Below are positions 6,237-13,797 of a stretch of 14,826 bases of DNA, piece after piece. Source of the stretch: JAICLV01 sp036380925 (GTDB lineage Bacteria; Actinomycetota; Actinomycetes; Acidothermales; Acidothermaceae); contig DASVDW010000062.1 of NCBI GenBank assembly GCA_036380925.1, positions 1-14,826 of the forward strand, written 5' to 3'. Below the pieces are notes generated by a model. The model was not told where the DNA came from, ran no database searches, and saw nothing but the letters and a program-made list of their open reading frames with translations. Position 1 is the first letter of the stretch. Each line of letters opens with the position of its first letter. The position numbers were made by a program, and so were the translations under genes.

Positions 6237-7823
6237 ATGGACACGGCCACCTCGTTGACCGCGCTGGTCGAGGTCTCGCGCGCGGTCGCCGCGACCCCCG
6301 CCCGATCGCGCAAGGTCGGCTTGATCGCCGATTTGCTGCGGACGACGCGAGCCGACGACGTGGCGATCGTGGTGGCGTATCTGGCGGGTGAGTTGCGACA
6401 GCGCCGGACCGGGGTCGGATGGGCGTCGCTGCGCGACTTGCCACGGCCTGCCGCGCAGGCGACCTTGACGGTCGCCGAAGTCGACGCGGCTTTCGAGCGC
6501 ATCGCGGCCGCCACCGGCGGCGGCTCACAGGCAGCCCGGATGGCGCTCCTTTCAACGCTGTTCGGGGCCGCGACCAGCGAGGAACAGGACTTTCTCCGCC
6601 AGTTGGCAACCGGCGAGCTTCGGCAAGGAGCCCTCGATGGCGCCATGACCGGGGCGATAGCAAAAGCGTTCGCCCTTCCGTTGTCCGACGTGCGACAGGC
6701 GGTCATGCTGCGCGGCGAGTTGCCCGCGGTGGCCGCCGTCGCCGCCACGGAGGGCGCCCAAGGGCTGGCCACCATCGATTTGCGGGTAGGCCGCGCGGTG
6801 CAGCCCATGCTGGCGCAGTCGGCGCCAAGTGTCGCCGCTGCGATGGCGAAGCTGGGTGGCGGCCCAGTCGCGGTCGAGTGGAAACTGGACGGCATTCGCG
6901 TGCAAGCGCACCGGGAGGGCGATCAGGTCAGCGTGTTCACCCGAACCCTGGACGACATCACCGCGCGAGTGCCGGAAATCGTCGAGGCGGTCGCCGCGCT
7001 CGAGGTCAGGGATGTGGTGTTGGACGGCGAGGCGATCGCGTTGGACGCGCGCGGCCGGGCGCGGCCATTCCAGGAGACGGCGGCGCGCACCGGCAGCAGG
7101 CTCGCGGTTGGCCAACTCCGGGAGAAGATCCCTCTCACGTTCTTCGTCTTCGACGTGCTGCACCTCGATGGCAGGCCGCTGCTGGCGCTGCCGGCCGAGC
7201 AGCGGCAACGCGAACTGGAACGCGTCGTCCCTGGGCCGCTGCGGGTGCCGCGGCTGGTCAGCGACGATCCCGGCGCCGCCGCCGGGTTCTTCGCCGACGC
7301 GGTCGCTCGTGGCCACGAGGGCGTCGTGATGAAATCGCTCGCCGCGCCGTACGAGGCCGGACGTCGCGGCGCCGGCTGGGTCAAGGTGAAGCCGCGGCAC
7401 ACCCTCGACCTCGTGGTGCTCGCCGCGGAATGGGGGCACGGGCGCAGGCGCGGGACGTTGTCGAACCTGCACCTTGGCGCGCGTGACGCCGCCGGCGGGT
7501 TTGTCATGCTGGGCAAGACATTCAAGGGCCTCACCGACGAAATGCTCGGCTGGCAAACCCGCGAGTTCCTCGCCCGAGAGACGCACCGGGACTCCCACAC
7601 CGTGCACGTGCGACCGGAGCTGGTCGTGGAGATCGCGTTCGACGGCGTCCAGCGCAGCCCCCGCTACCCGGGAGGAGTCGCGCTGCGGTTCGCTCGGGTG
7701 CTGCGCTACCGACCCGACAAGACCGCCGATCAGGCCGACCTCATCGACGACGTCCTGGCCATCCACGAGGGAGCGCGGCCGCCGGTCACTCAGGATTCGT
7801 TCAGCGACTGCGGGCAGACTTGA
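6237..7823 (+). CDS. ligB: ATP-dependent DNA ligase, LigB type
   Basis: A 528-residue ligase, close to the ~507 residues of mycobacterial LigB. An N-terminal DNA-binding domain of about 190 residues precedes the nucleotidyltransferase core. Motif I, EWKLDGIR (214-221), carries the AMP-accepting lysine K216. Motif III is FVFDVLHLDG (303-312), motif IV EGVVMK (361-366) and motif V WVKVKP (381-386). The OB fold follows, with RYPGGVALRFARV (477-489) near motif VI. The DGEAIA element is at 263-268. The enzyme seals nicks with ATP as cofactor. In actinobacteria it is accessory to the essential NAD-dependent LigA and distinct from the NHEJ ligase LigD. No ku or ligD domain is present. The gene ends three bases before mprA, so the two may be co-transcribed. 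GACAAT at the leaderless spacing supports the start. Confidence 0.93.
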   Translation: MDTATSLTALVEVSRAVAATPARSRKVGLIADLLRTTRADDVAIVVAYLAGELRQRRTGVGWASLRDLPRPAAQATLTVAEVDAAFERIAAATGGGSQAARMALLSTLFGAATSEEQDFLRQLATGELRQGALDGAMTGAIAKAFALPLSDVRQAVMLRGELPAVAAVAATEGAQGLATIDLRVGRAVQPMLAQSAPSVAAAMAKLGGGPVAVEWKLDGIRVQAHREGDQVSVFTRTLDDITARVPEIVEAVAALEVRDVVLDGEAIALDARGRARPFQETAARTGSRLAVGQLREKIPLTFFVFDVLHLDGRPLLALPAEQRQRELERVVPGPLRVPRLVSDDPGAAAGFFADAVARGHEGVVMKSLAAPYEAGRRGAGWVKVKPRHTLDLVVLAAEWGHGRRRGTLSNLHLGARDAAGGFVMLGKTFKGLTDEMLGWQTREFLARETHRDSHTVHVRPELVVEIAFDGVQRSPRYPGGVALRFARVLRYRPDKTADQADLIDDVLAIHEGARPPVTQDSFSDCGQT

Positions 7824-7826
7824 CCC
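7815..7826 (+). promoter_or_regulatory. -10-like element before mprA (leaderless)
   Basis: CAGACT at 7815-7820 ends six bases before GTG 7827 and overlaps the last codons of ligB, whose TGA is 7821-7823. It is the weakest of the six leaderless-type hexamers but has the same geometry. No Shine-Dalgarno is present. Confidence 0.3.
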
Positions 7827-8510
7827 GTGCGCATTCTCGTCGTCGATGACGATCCCGGCGTGAGGGACTCCTTGCGCCGGTCGCTGGCGTTCAACGGCTA
7901 CGAGGTCGAGCTCGCCGAGGACGGCCAGCGGGCGCTCACCGCGATCGCGCTGCGACGGCCCGAGGCGGTGATCCTCGACGTCATGATGCCGGGCCTTGAC
8001 GGACTGGAGACGTGCCGGCGGCTGCGCGCCGCCGGAGAGGACATTCCGGTGTTGATGCTGACCGCGCGCGAGTCGGTCGCCGACCGCGTCAGCGGTTTGG
8101 ACGCGGGGGCCGACGACTACCTGGTCAAGCCCTTCGCGCTCGACGAGTTGCTCGCCCGGCTGCGGGCGCTGCTGCGCCGCACCCTCGGTGGCCCGGACGC
8201 CAATCAGCAGTTGAAGTTCTCCGACCTCGTGCTCGACCTCGGCACCCGCGAAGTGTGGCGCGGACAGCGGTCGATCACCTTGACCCGCACCGAGTTCCAT
8301 CTGCTCGAGCTGCTCATGCGTCACCCGCGACAGGTGCTCGAGCGCGGGCAGATTCTCGAGGAGGTCTGGGGTTATGACTTTCCGACGACCGCCAACTCCC
8401 TTGAGGTGTACGTCGGGTACCTGCGGCGCAAGCTCGAAGCCGAGGGTGAGCCCCGCCTGATCCACACCGTGCGCGGCGTCGGCTACTCGCTGCGCGAGCT
8501 GCCGTCGTGA
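7827..8510 (+). CDS. mprA: OmpR-family response regulator, MprA-like
   Basis: A 227-residue response regulator, close to M. tuberculosis MprA at about 230. The receiver domain (1-~118) has the acidic pocket at D7-D9, the phospho-acceptor D51 (ILDVMMPG), the switch T79 and the conserved K101 (YLVKPF). The C-terminal winged helix (~130-225) contains TRTEFHLLELLMRHP and ends in the canonical VRGVGYSLRE. It should be phosphorylated by the kinase encoded next, with a 4-bp GTGA overlap indicating coupled translation. The MprA assignment rests on the MprA-MprB-PepD order, a known mycobacterial envelope-stress system. A general OmpR/PhoP-type regulator is the fallback. The GTG start follows ligB by three bases. 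Confidence 0.88.
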   Translation: MRILVVDDDPGVRDSLRRSLAFNGYEVELAEDGQRALTAIALRRPEAVILDVMMPGLDGLETCRRLRAAGEDIPVLMLTARESVADRVSGLDAGADDYLVKPFALDELLARLRALLRRTLGGPDANQQLKFSDLVLDLGTREVWRGQRSITLTRTEFHLLELLMRHPRQVLERGQILEEVWGYDFPTTANSLEVYVGYLRRKLEAEGEPRLIHTVRGVGYSLRELPS

Positions 8511-10042
8511 TCTCGCCGACGCCGGTCGGACGAATCACCGACAAGCTGCACGGGTTCGCCGGGCCGACCTTGCGGGCTCGCGTGTCGCTGTTGGCCGCGG
8601 CCACCGCCGGCTTCGCGGTCGCCGTCGTGTCGCTCGCCGCGTACTTGACGATGCGCGTTGAGTTGTTCCACCAGCTGGACGTGTCACTGAAGTCACGCGC
8701 CAACGCGGCGGCCGACCTGCGGCTCGACCCGCAGTCGACGTTCTTCGACCAGTCGAGCCTGTTCTTGCTCACCGCGGAGAACAAGGTCTTCTTCGTCTCG
8801 TCGGACGGCGAGGTCTTCGGCTCGACCCAGGACAGGTCGTTCGCCAAGCCGCTTGCCACCGGGTCAGAACTCGCGGTGGCGCGAGGAGACCAGGCTTCGT
8901 CCATTCGGACGTTGCGCGTCTCCGGCAGCGACTATCGGGTGGCCGCCGTCCACTCAGGTCCCGGTCAAGCGGTGGTGCTCGCCAGGTCGATGACCGAGAC
9001 CACGACCACGCTCGAGCACCTCGGCGTGGTGTTGCTGTCGGTCGGGGTCGCGGGCATCGCGCTCGCCGCGATCGCCGGCCTGGTCGTCGCACGCGCCGGT
9101 TTGCGTCCGGTCGAGCGGCTCACCAAGGCGACCGAGGACATCGCGCGCACCGGTCAACTCGAGCCGATCGACATTCAAAGCGACGACGAGTTGGGCCGGC
9201 TGGCCACCAGCTTCAACTCGATGCTCGTCGCACTCGACGTGTCTCGCACCCGGCAGCGGCAACTGGTCGCCGACGCCGGTCACGAGTTGCGCACGCCGCT
9301 CACCAGCCTGCGCACCAACCTCGATCTGCTCGCGCAAAGCGACGCCGCCGGTGACCGCGGCTTGTCGCCTGCCGAGCGGCACGCGTTGCTGGTCGATGTT
9401 CGCGCGCAGGTGGAGGAGCTGTCCGGGCTGGTGTCCGACCTGGTCGAGTTGGCGCGCGACGAGGCGCCATCCGCCACGTTCGAAGACGTCGACCTCGTCG
9501 CGGTCACCGAGCGCGCGATCGAGCGGGTGCGTCGGCGCGGTCCGGACGTTCGAATCGACGTCGTGCTGGAACCTTGGACGGTGCACGGCGAGGCGTCGAC
9601 CCTCGAGCGCGCGGTCACCAATCTGCTCGACAACGCGGTCAAGTGGAGCCCGCCGAACGGACAGGTGCGAGTGCGTCTCGCGGGCGGCCGGTTGACCGTC
9701 GAGGACGACGGCCCGGGCATCTCGGACGCCGATCTGCCGCACGTGTTCGATCGCTTCTACCGCTCGACCGACGCCCGCGCCATGCCGGGATCCGGCCTCG
9801 GCTTGGCCATCGTGCGACAGGCCGCCGAGCGCCATGGCGGTAGCGTGTCGGCGGGTCGAGCCGACAGTGGTGGAGCGCTGATGGCGCTCGACCTGCCCGG
9901 ACGTCCAAGCGCCGGGGACTCCGCCGAACCGGGTGACGCCTGGTTCTACCGAGCGGACGACCTGCACTCGTCCTTCGGTTCAGGAAGCGCACAACGCGAT
10001 TCTGGAAACACACAGCGCGATGCGGGAGCGTCAGCCTCATGA
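8507..10042 (+). CDS. mprB: Sensor histidine kinase, MprB-like
   Basis: A 511-residue membrane kinase, close to the size of MprB. Transmembrane helix 1 is at about 24-48 and helix 2 at about 172-195, enclosing an extracytoplasmic sensor of ~120 residues. A HAMP domain (~196-245) follows. The dimerisation helix carries the phospho-acceptor H259 (AGHELRTPL). The ATP-binding domain has the N box NLLDNAVKW (372-380), G1 DDGPGI (400-405), F box DRFYRS (415-420) and G2 GSGLGLAIV (428-436). A ~50-residue hydrophilic tail rich in Ser, Asp and Gly follows the core; it repeats AQRDSGNTQRD. The gene overlaps mprA by GTGA and the protease gene by ATGA. In mycobacteria the sensor responds to envelope or misfolded-protein stress and is modulated by DnaK and PepD; that this holds here is inference. 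Confidence 0.88.
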   Translation: MISPTPVGRITDKLHGFAGPTLRARVSLLAAATAGFAVAVVSLAAYLTMRVELFHQLDVSLKSRANAAADLRLDPQSTFFDQSSLFLLTAENKVFFVSSDGEVFGSTQDRSFAKPLATGSELAVARGDQASSIRTLRVSGSDYRVAAVHSGPGQAVVLARSMTETTTTLEHLGVVLLSVGVAGIALAAIAGLVVARAGLRPVERLTKATEDIARTGQLEPIDIQSDDELGRLATSFNSMLVALDVSRTRQRQLVADAGHELRTPLTSLRTNLDLLAQSDAAGDRGLSPAERHALLVDVRAQVEELSGLVSDLVELARDEAPSATFEDVDLVAVTERAIERVRRRGPDVRIDVVLEPWTVHGEASTLERAVTNLLDNAVKWSPPNGQVRVRLAGGRLTVEDDGPGISDADLPHVFDRFYRSTDARAMPGSGLGLAIVRQAAERHGGSVSAGRADSGGALMALDLPGRPSAGDSAEPGDAWFYRADDLHSSFGSGSAQRDSGNTQRDAGASAS

Positions 10043-11583
10043 CCGACGAACACCGGCCGTCAGACGAGCAGCGGTGGGACGCCACCCAACCGCTCGAGCG
10101 AACCCAGCCGCTCGAAAGCCCCACCTGGTGGGCCCGCCCCACGCCGGCGACGCCACCGCACGATGACGTCTTCCAAGAAAGCGCCGGATCGGACGACGCG
10201 CGGTCGGGTGCGGCGAGCGACGCGCCGTCGTCGTCCGGACTCAGCCAGCCCGGTCACCCGACGCCGCCTTACGGGCAAGCCGCGTACGGGCAACCGCCTT
10301 ACGGGCAACCCTCGTACGGGCAAGCCTCGTACGGGCAAGCCTCGTACGGGCAAGCAGCGTCCGGGCAAGCAGCGTCCGGGCAACCGCCGTCCGGGCAGCG
10401 GCAGCAGAGCTTCTGGGAAGGCGGCTACGGCCAACCGGTGATCGCGGGCGCCACGAGCGGGCGCGAGCGACGCGCGCGCAGCCTGCCGTCGTTGCTGCTG
10501 GTCGCTTTGGTGGCGGCGCTGGTCGGCGCGGGCGTCGGCAGCGGCGTGGTCGCGGCCACGCACGACTCGAAGACCTCGACGGCCGGCGCCTTCGACTCCC
10601 CGGCGAATCCGGCTCCCACCGTTGTCGCCAGCCTGCCCGCGGGATCGTCCGCCCAAGTGGCGCAGTCGCTGCTGCCATCGGTGGTCTCGATCATTGTCAC
10701 CGGCTCGGGATCCCAAGACGAAGGCACCGGCATCATCTTGACCGCCGACGGTCAGGTCGTCACGAACAACCACGTCGTCGAAACCGCCGCGTCGGGCGGT
10801 GTCATCGCGGTGACCTTCAGCGACGGCCGCACCGCCAAGGCGTCCATCGTCGGCCGCGACCCGACGTCGGACCTCGCGGTCATCAAGGCCAAGGACGTCG
10901 ACGGCCTGCACCCTGCGACGCTCGCCCAAAACCCTGCTGTCGTCGTCGGTCAACAGGTGGTGGCGGTGGGCTCACCGCTCGGGTTGTCCAACACGGTCAC
11001 GTCGGGCATCGTGAGCTCGCTGAATCGCCCGGTGTGCACGCAAAATTGCAGCGGCAGCGGGAACGGCACCACGCCGACGGTGCTCGACGCGATTCAAACC
11101 GACGCCGCGATCAACCCTGGCAACTCTGGGGGACCGCTCGTCGACATGGCGGGCGACGTCATCGGCATCAACACCGCGATCGCCACGCTGGATCAGCAAC
11201 AGGCTGGCCAGTCAGGCAACATCGGCGTGGGGTTCGCGATCCCGATCAGCGAGGCGAAACGTGTCATCGCCGAGCTGCAGCAAACCGGTCACGCGAGTCA
11301 CGCCGTCATCGGCATCGGCGTCAACGACTCGATCGACGCGACCTTGCACACCCCCAACGGCGCGAAAATCGTGTCTGTCACGTCCGGTGGCCCGGCCGAC
11401 AAGGCCGGCATCAAATCCGGCGACGTCCTAGTGAAGTTCGGCGATCGCACGGTGGTCGACGCCGACTCGCTGATCGCGGCCACGCATGCCGCGGCGCCGA
11501 ACTCGACCGTGACCGTGACCTACGTGCGCGACGGCGACCGGGCCACCGCGTCGGTCAAGCTCGGTTCGGCGACCAGCACCTGA
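10039..11583 (+). CDS. pepD: Membrane-anchored HtrA/DegP-like serine protease, PepD-like
   Basis: A 514-residue protein, longer than M. tuberculosis PepD (464). A cytoplasmic N-terminal region of about 147 residues contains nine pentapeptide repeats (76-120). One transmembrane segment, LPSLLLVALVAALVGAGVGS (149-168), follows. The trypsin-like domain has H245 (TNNHVVE), D278 (TSDLAVIK) and S363 (NPGNSGGP), a complete catalytic triad. A single PDZ domain (~420-512) includes VTSGGPADKAGIKSGDVLVKFGD, cited by its end GIKSGDVL. An unusual CX3C pair (C333, C337) sits in a loop before the active serine. It should act outside the membrane on misfolded proteins, and in mycobacteria it feeds back on the MprAB system. 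The start ATG overlaps the mprB stop; GGGAG lies about 11 bases upstream. The gene ends four bases from the convergent iclR stop. Confidence 0.9.
   Translation: MTDEHRPSDEQRWDATQPLERTQPLESPTWWARPTPATPPHDDVFQESAGSDDARSGAASDAPSSSGLSQPGHPTPPYGQAAYGQPPYGQPSYGQASYGQASYGQAASGQAASGQPPSGQRQQSFWEGGYGQPVIAGATSGRERRARSLPSLLLVALVAALVGAGVGSGVVAATHDSKTSTAGAFDSPANPAPTVVASLPAGSSAQVAQSLLPSVVSIIVTGSGSQDEGTGIILTADGQVVTNNHVVETAASGGVIAVTFSDGRTAKASIVGRDPTSDLAVIKAKDVDGLHPATLAQNPAVVVGQQVVAVGSPLGLSNTVTSGIVSSLNRPVCTQNCSGSGNGTTPTVLDAIQTDAAINPGNSGGPLVDMAGDVIGINTAIATLDQQQAGQSGNIGVGFAIPISEAKRVIAELQQTGHASHAVIGIGVNDSIDATLHTPNGAKIVSVTSGGPADKAGIKSGDVLVKFGDRTVVDADSLIAATHAAAPNSTVTVTYVRDGDRATASVKLGSATST
10264..10398 (+). repeat. 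Nine 15-bp tandem repeats encoding xxYGQ / xxSGQ
   Basis: The array holds nine units of 15 bp within the protease gene, with the core TACGGGCAA (Tyr-Gly-Gln) preceded by two small residues (PP, AA, PS, AS). The first six units encode YGQ. The last three encode SGQ through a single TAC to TCC change in each. The repeat is in frame and lies before the membrane anchor, so it is predicted to be cytoplasmic. Confidence 0.92.
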
Positions 11584-11587
11584 GCGG

Positions 11588-12307
11588 TCACAAAGTCGCC
11601 CGCTGCAGCGCCTTGGAGATCGCCTCGCCCGCGGCCACCAGCGCGCGCGCGTGCAGGCGACCGGGGTTGCGGGTCAGGCGTTCGATCGGCCCTGACACCG
11701 ACACCGCGGCGATGACCCGTCCGGCGGGCGAGCGCACCGGCGCGGACACCGAAGCGACTCCTGGCTGTCGTTCGGCGACGCTCATCGCCCATCCCTGGCG
11801 GCGCACCTTTGCCAGCGCGGTCGCGGTGAAAACCGCGGCCGCCACGCCCTTGTGCAAGCGGTCTGGATCCTCCCAGGCCAGCAGCACCTGGGCCGCCGAG
11901 CCCGCGGTGAGCGGCAACCGCGCGCCGATCGGCACCGTGTTCCGCAAGCCCGCGGGCAATTCGGCGGCAGCGACGCAGACTCGGACGTCGCCTTGGCGGC
12001 GGTACAGCTGGGTGCTCTCCCCGGTCGCGTCGCGCAGTCGCGCGAGCACCGGGTTGGCGACCGCGATGAGCTTGTCTTGCCCGCCAGCGCCGGCCAGCTC
12101 GGTGAGCCTTGGCCCCAGTGTGAACCGGCCCTCGGCGTCACGGGCCACCAGCCGATGCCTCTCGAGCGCCACCGCCAAACGGTGCGCCGTTGGGCGCGGC
12201 ATCCCGGTGAGTGACACCACCGTTGCGAGCGACGCCGGGCCGGCCTCGAGAGCGGAAAGTATGGCAACTGACTTGTCGACCACGCCGACACCGCTAGACT
12301 CGTCCAT
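11588..12307 (-). CDS. ndgR: IclR-family regulator of leuCD, NdgR/LtbR type
   Basis: A 239-residue protein from ATG 12307-12305; the frame could begin seven residues earlier. The N-terminal winged helix-turn-helix (about 5-65) contains SLATVVSLTGMPRPTAHRL, cited by its core TGMPRPTAHR. The C-terminal IclR effector domain (~75-235) includes STQLYRRQGDVRVCVAA and VSAPVRSPAGRVIAAVSVSG (partial citations). It is divergent from leuC, the conserved position of Streptomyces NdgR, Corynebacterium LtbR and M. tuberculosis Rv2989, which control leucine and other amino-acid genes. The name is assigned from this synteny. It probably binds the shared intergenic region and regulates itself. CAGTAT six bases before the ATG fits a leaderless start. 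It is convergent with the protease gene, with four bases between stops. Confidence 0.88.
   Translation of the reverse strand: MDESSGVGVVDKSVAILSALEAGPASLATVVSLTGMPRPTAHRLAVALERHRLVARDAEGRFTLGPRLTELAGAGGQDKLIAVANPVLARLRDATGESTQLYRRQGDVRVCVAAAELPAGLRNTVPIGARLPLTAGSAAQVLLAWEDPDRLHKGVAAAVFTATALAKVRRQGWAMSVAERQPGVASVSAPVRSPAGRVIAAVSVSGPIERLTRNPGRLHARALVAAGEAISKALQRATL
12273..12300 (+). promoter_or_regulatory. Candidate leuCD promoter inside the iclR 5' end
   Basis: TTGTCG (12273-12278) and TAGACT (12295-12300) are separated by 16 bp; each matches consensus at four of six positions. Transcription would start near 12307, giving leuC a leader of about 63 bases. Because the promoter lies within iclR codons, the two genes' transcription starts nearly face each other. 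Confidence 0.4.
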
Positions 12308-12313
12308 GTACTG

Positions 12314-12342
12314 ATACTGACGTCTCAAAATGTAAGACGCAA
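12314..12342 (-). promoter_or_regulatory. iclR promoter with internal CGTCT/AGACG dyad
   Basis: On the minus strand, TTGCGT (12342-12337) and CAGTAT (12319-12314) are 17 bp apart. The -10 ends six bases before ATG 12307. Between the hexamers an inverted repeat, CGTCT (12321-12325) and AGACG (12335-12339) around nine bases, has the size of IclR-family sites. It would also lie in the leuC leader. This is a candidate shared operator; the binding protein is inferred. Confidence 0.45.
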
Positions 12343-12369
12343 GTTCCGCGCGAGTCGAAGGGTGAGGGC

Positions 12370-13770
12370 ATGGGACGCACGTTGGCCGAGAAGGTCTGGC
12401 AGGAGCATGTCGTTCGAAGCGCCGAAGGGGAGCCGGACCTGCTCTACATCGACTTGCACCTCATCCACGAGGTGACCAGCCCGCAGGCCTTCGACGGCCT
12501 TCGGTTGTCGGGGCGGGGGGTTCGCCGTCCGGATTTGACCATCGCCACCGAGGACCACAACGTGCCGACCCTCGACATCGACCGGCCCATCGCTGACGTC
12601 GTGTCGCGAACCCAGGTCGAGACGCTGCGCAAGAACTGCGCGGAGTTCGGCATCCGGCTGCATCCGATGGGCGACGCGTCGCAGGGCATCGTGCACGTCA
12701 TCGGCCCGCAGCTGGGTCTGACCCAGCCCGGCATGACGATCGTCTGCGGCGACTCGCACACCTCGACGCACGGCGCGTTCGGCGCGCTCGCCTTCGGCAT
12801 CGGCACGAGCGAGGTCGAGCACGTGCTGGCGACCCAAACGTTGCCGCAGTACAAGCCAAAAACGATGGCGATCACGGTCAATGGCGTATTGCCCGACGGC
12901 GTCACCAGCAAGGACATCATTCTCGCGGTGATCGCGAAGATCGGCACCGGCGGCGGCCAGGGCCACATCCTCGAGTACCGCGGGGAGGCGATCCGCGCGC
13001 TGTCGATGGAAGCCAGGATGACCATCTGCAACATGTCGATCGAGGCGGGCGCCCGGGCCGGGATGATCGCGCCGGACGAGACCACATTCGCTTATCTGAA
13101 GGGCCGACCGCACGCGCCGAGCGGCGCCGACTGGGACGCCGCGGTTGAGCACTGGCGCACGCTCGTCACCGACGAAGACGCCGTCTTCGACGCGGAAGTC
13201 GTCATCGACGCGGCCGAACTCACGCCATTCGTCACGTGGGGCACCAACCCCGGTCAGGGCGGCCCGCTCGGCGGCAGCGTCCCCGACCCGGCGACGATCG
13301 AGGACGACGTCGAGCGCGGCGGCGTCGAGCGCGCCCTTGAATACATGGGGCTGCGGCCGGGCACAAAGCTGCGCGACATCAAGGTCGACACGGTGTTCCT
13401 CGGATCGTGCACGAACGGCCGCATCGAAGACCTGCGCGCCGCGGCCGCGGTGTTGAAGGGCCGCAAAGTCGCCGAGGGCGTGCGGGTGCTGGTCGTCCCG
13501 GGATCGATGGCGGTGAAGCGGCAGGCGGAGTCGGAGGGGCTGCACGAAATCTTCGTCGAAGCTGGCGCGGAGTGGCGCAGCGCCGGCTGCTCGATGTGCC
13601 TGGGCATGAACCCCGACCAACTCGCCCCGGGGGAGCGGTCGGCGTCGACGTCGAATCGCAACTTCGAAGGCCGACAAGGAAAAGGCGGGCGCACCCATCT
13701 GGTGTCGCCCCTGGTCGCCGCCGCCACCGCGATCTCCGGCCATCTGTCCGCGCCGTCCGATCTCGACTGA
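12370..13770 (+). CDS. leuC: 3-isopropylmalate dehydratase large subunit
   Basis: A 466-residue aconitase-superfamily subunit, the standard length of LeuC. With LeuD it isomerises 2-isopropylmalate to 3-isopropylmalate in leucine biosynthesis, using a [4Fe-4S] cluster in the cytoplasm. Cluster ligands are C347 (FLGSCTNGRIEDL) and C407 and C410 (GCSMCLGMNPD). The GDSHTSTHGAFGALAFGIGTSE block (128-149, shortened here to GDSHTSTHG) and the N-terminal YIDLHLIHEVTSPQAF (26-41) are family signatures. The start ATG follows a GAAGG Shine-Dalgarno at 12358-12362. leuD follows after 27 bases. Regulation by the divergent IclR protein is expected. A long antisense frame across the gene is a codon-bias shadow. 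Confidence 0.97.
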   Translation: MGRTLAEKVWQEHVVRSAEGEPDLLYIDLHLIHEVTSPQAFDGLRLSGRGVRRPDLTIATEDHNVPTLDIDRPIADVVSRTQVETLRKNCAEFGIRLHPMGDASQGIVHVIGPQLGLTQPGMTIVCGDSHTSTHGAFGALAFGIGTSEVEHVLATQTLPQYKPKTMAITVNGVLPDGVTSKDIILAVIAKIGTGGGQGHILEYRGEAIRALSMEARMTICNMSIEAGARAGMIAPDETTFAYLKGRPHAPSGADWDAAVEHWRTLVTDEDAVFDAEVVIDAAELTPFVTWGTNPGQGGPLGGSVPDPATIEDDVERGGVERALEYMGLRPGTKLRDIKVDTVFLGSCTNGRIEDLRAAAAVLKGRKVAEGVRVLVVPGSMAVKRQAESEGLHEIFVEAGAEWRSAGCSMCLGMNPDQLAPGERSASTSNRNFEGRQGKGGRTHLVSPLVAAATAISGHLSAPSDLD

Positions 13771-13797
13771 CCGACAAGAGACGAAAGGCTTTCCACC

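Noticed and set aside
6552..8465. Long open frame (637 codons) antisense to ligB and mprA
   Set aside because: It crosses two well-supported genes and a gene boundary, and has low-complexity composition with no recognisable motif.
10264..10398. Possible CRISPR array
   Set aside because: The 15-bp repeats are contiguous with no spacers and are in frame within the protease gene.
11034..12314. Open frame (426 codons) overlapping the protease 3' end and antisense to iclR
   Set aside because: It spans two real genes on opposite strands and is Arg/His/Ala-rich without any domain.
12308..12369. Leucine attenuator or leader peptide before leuC
   Set aside because: The 62-bp gap holds no start followed by a leucine codon run and no terminator/antiterminator pair. 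The divergent IclR regulator explains control better.
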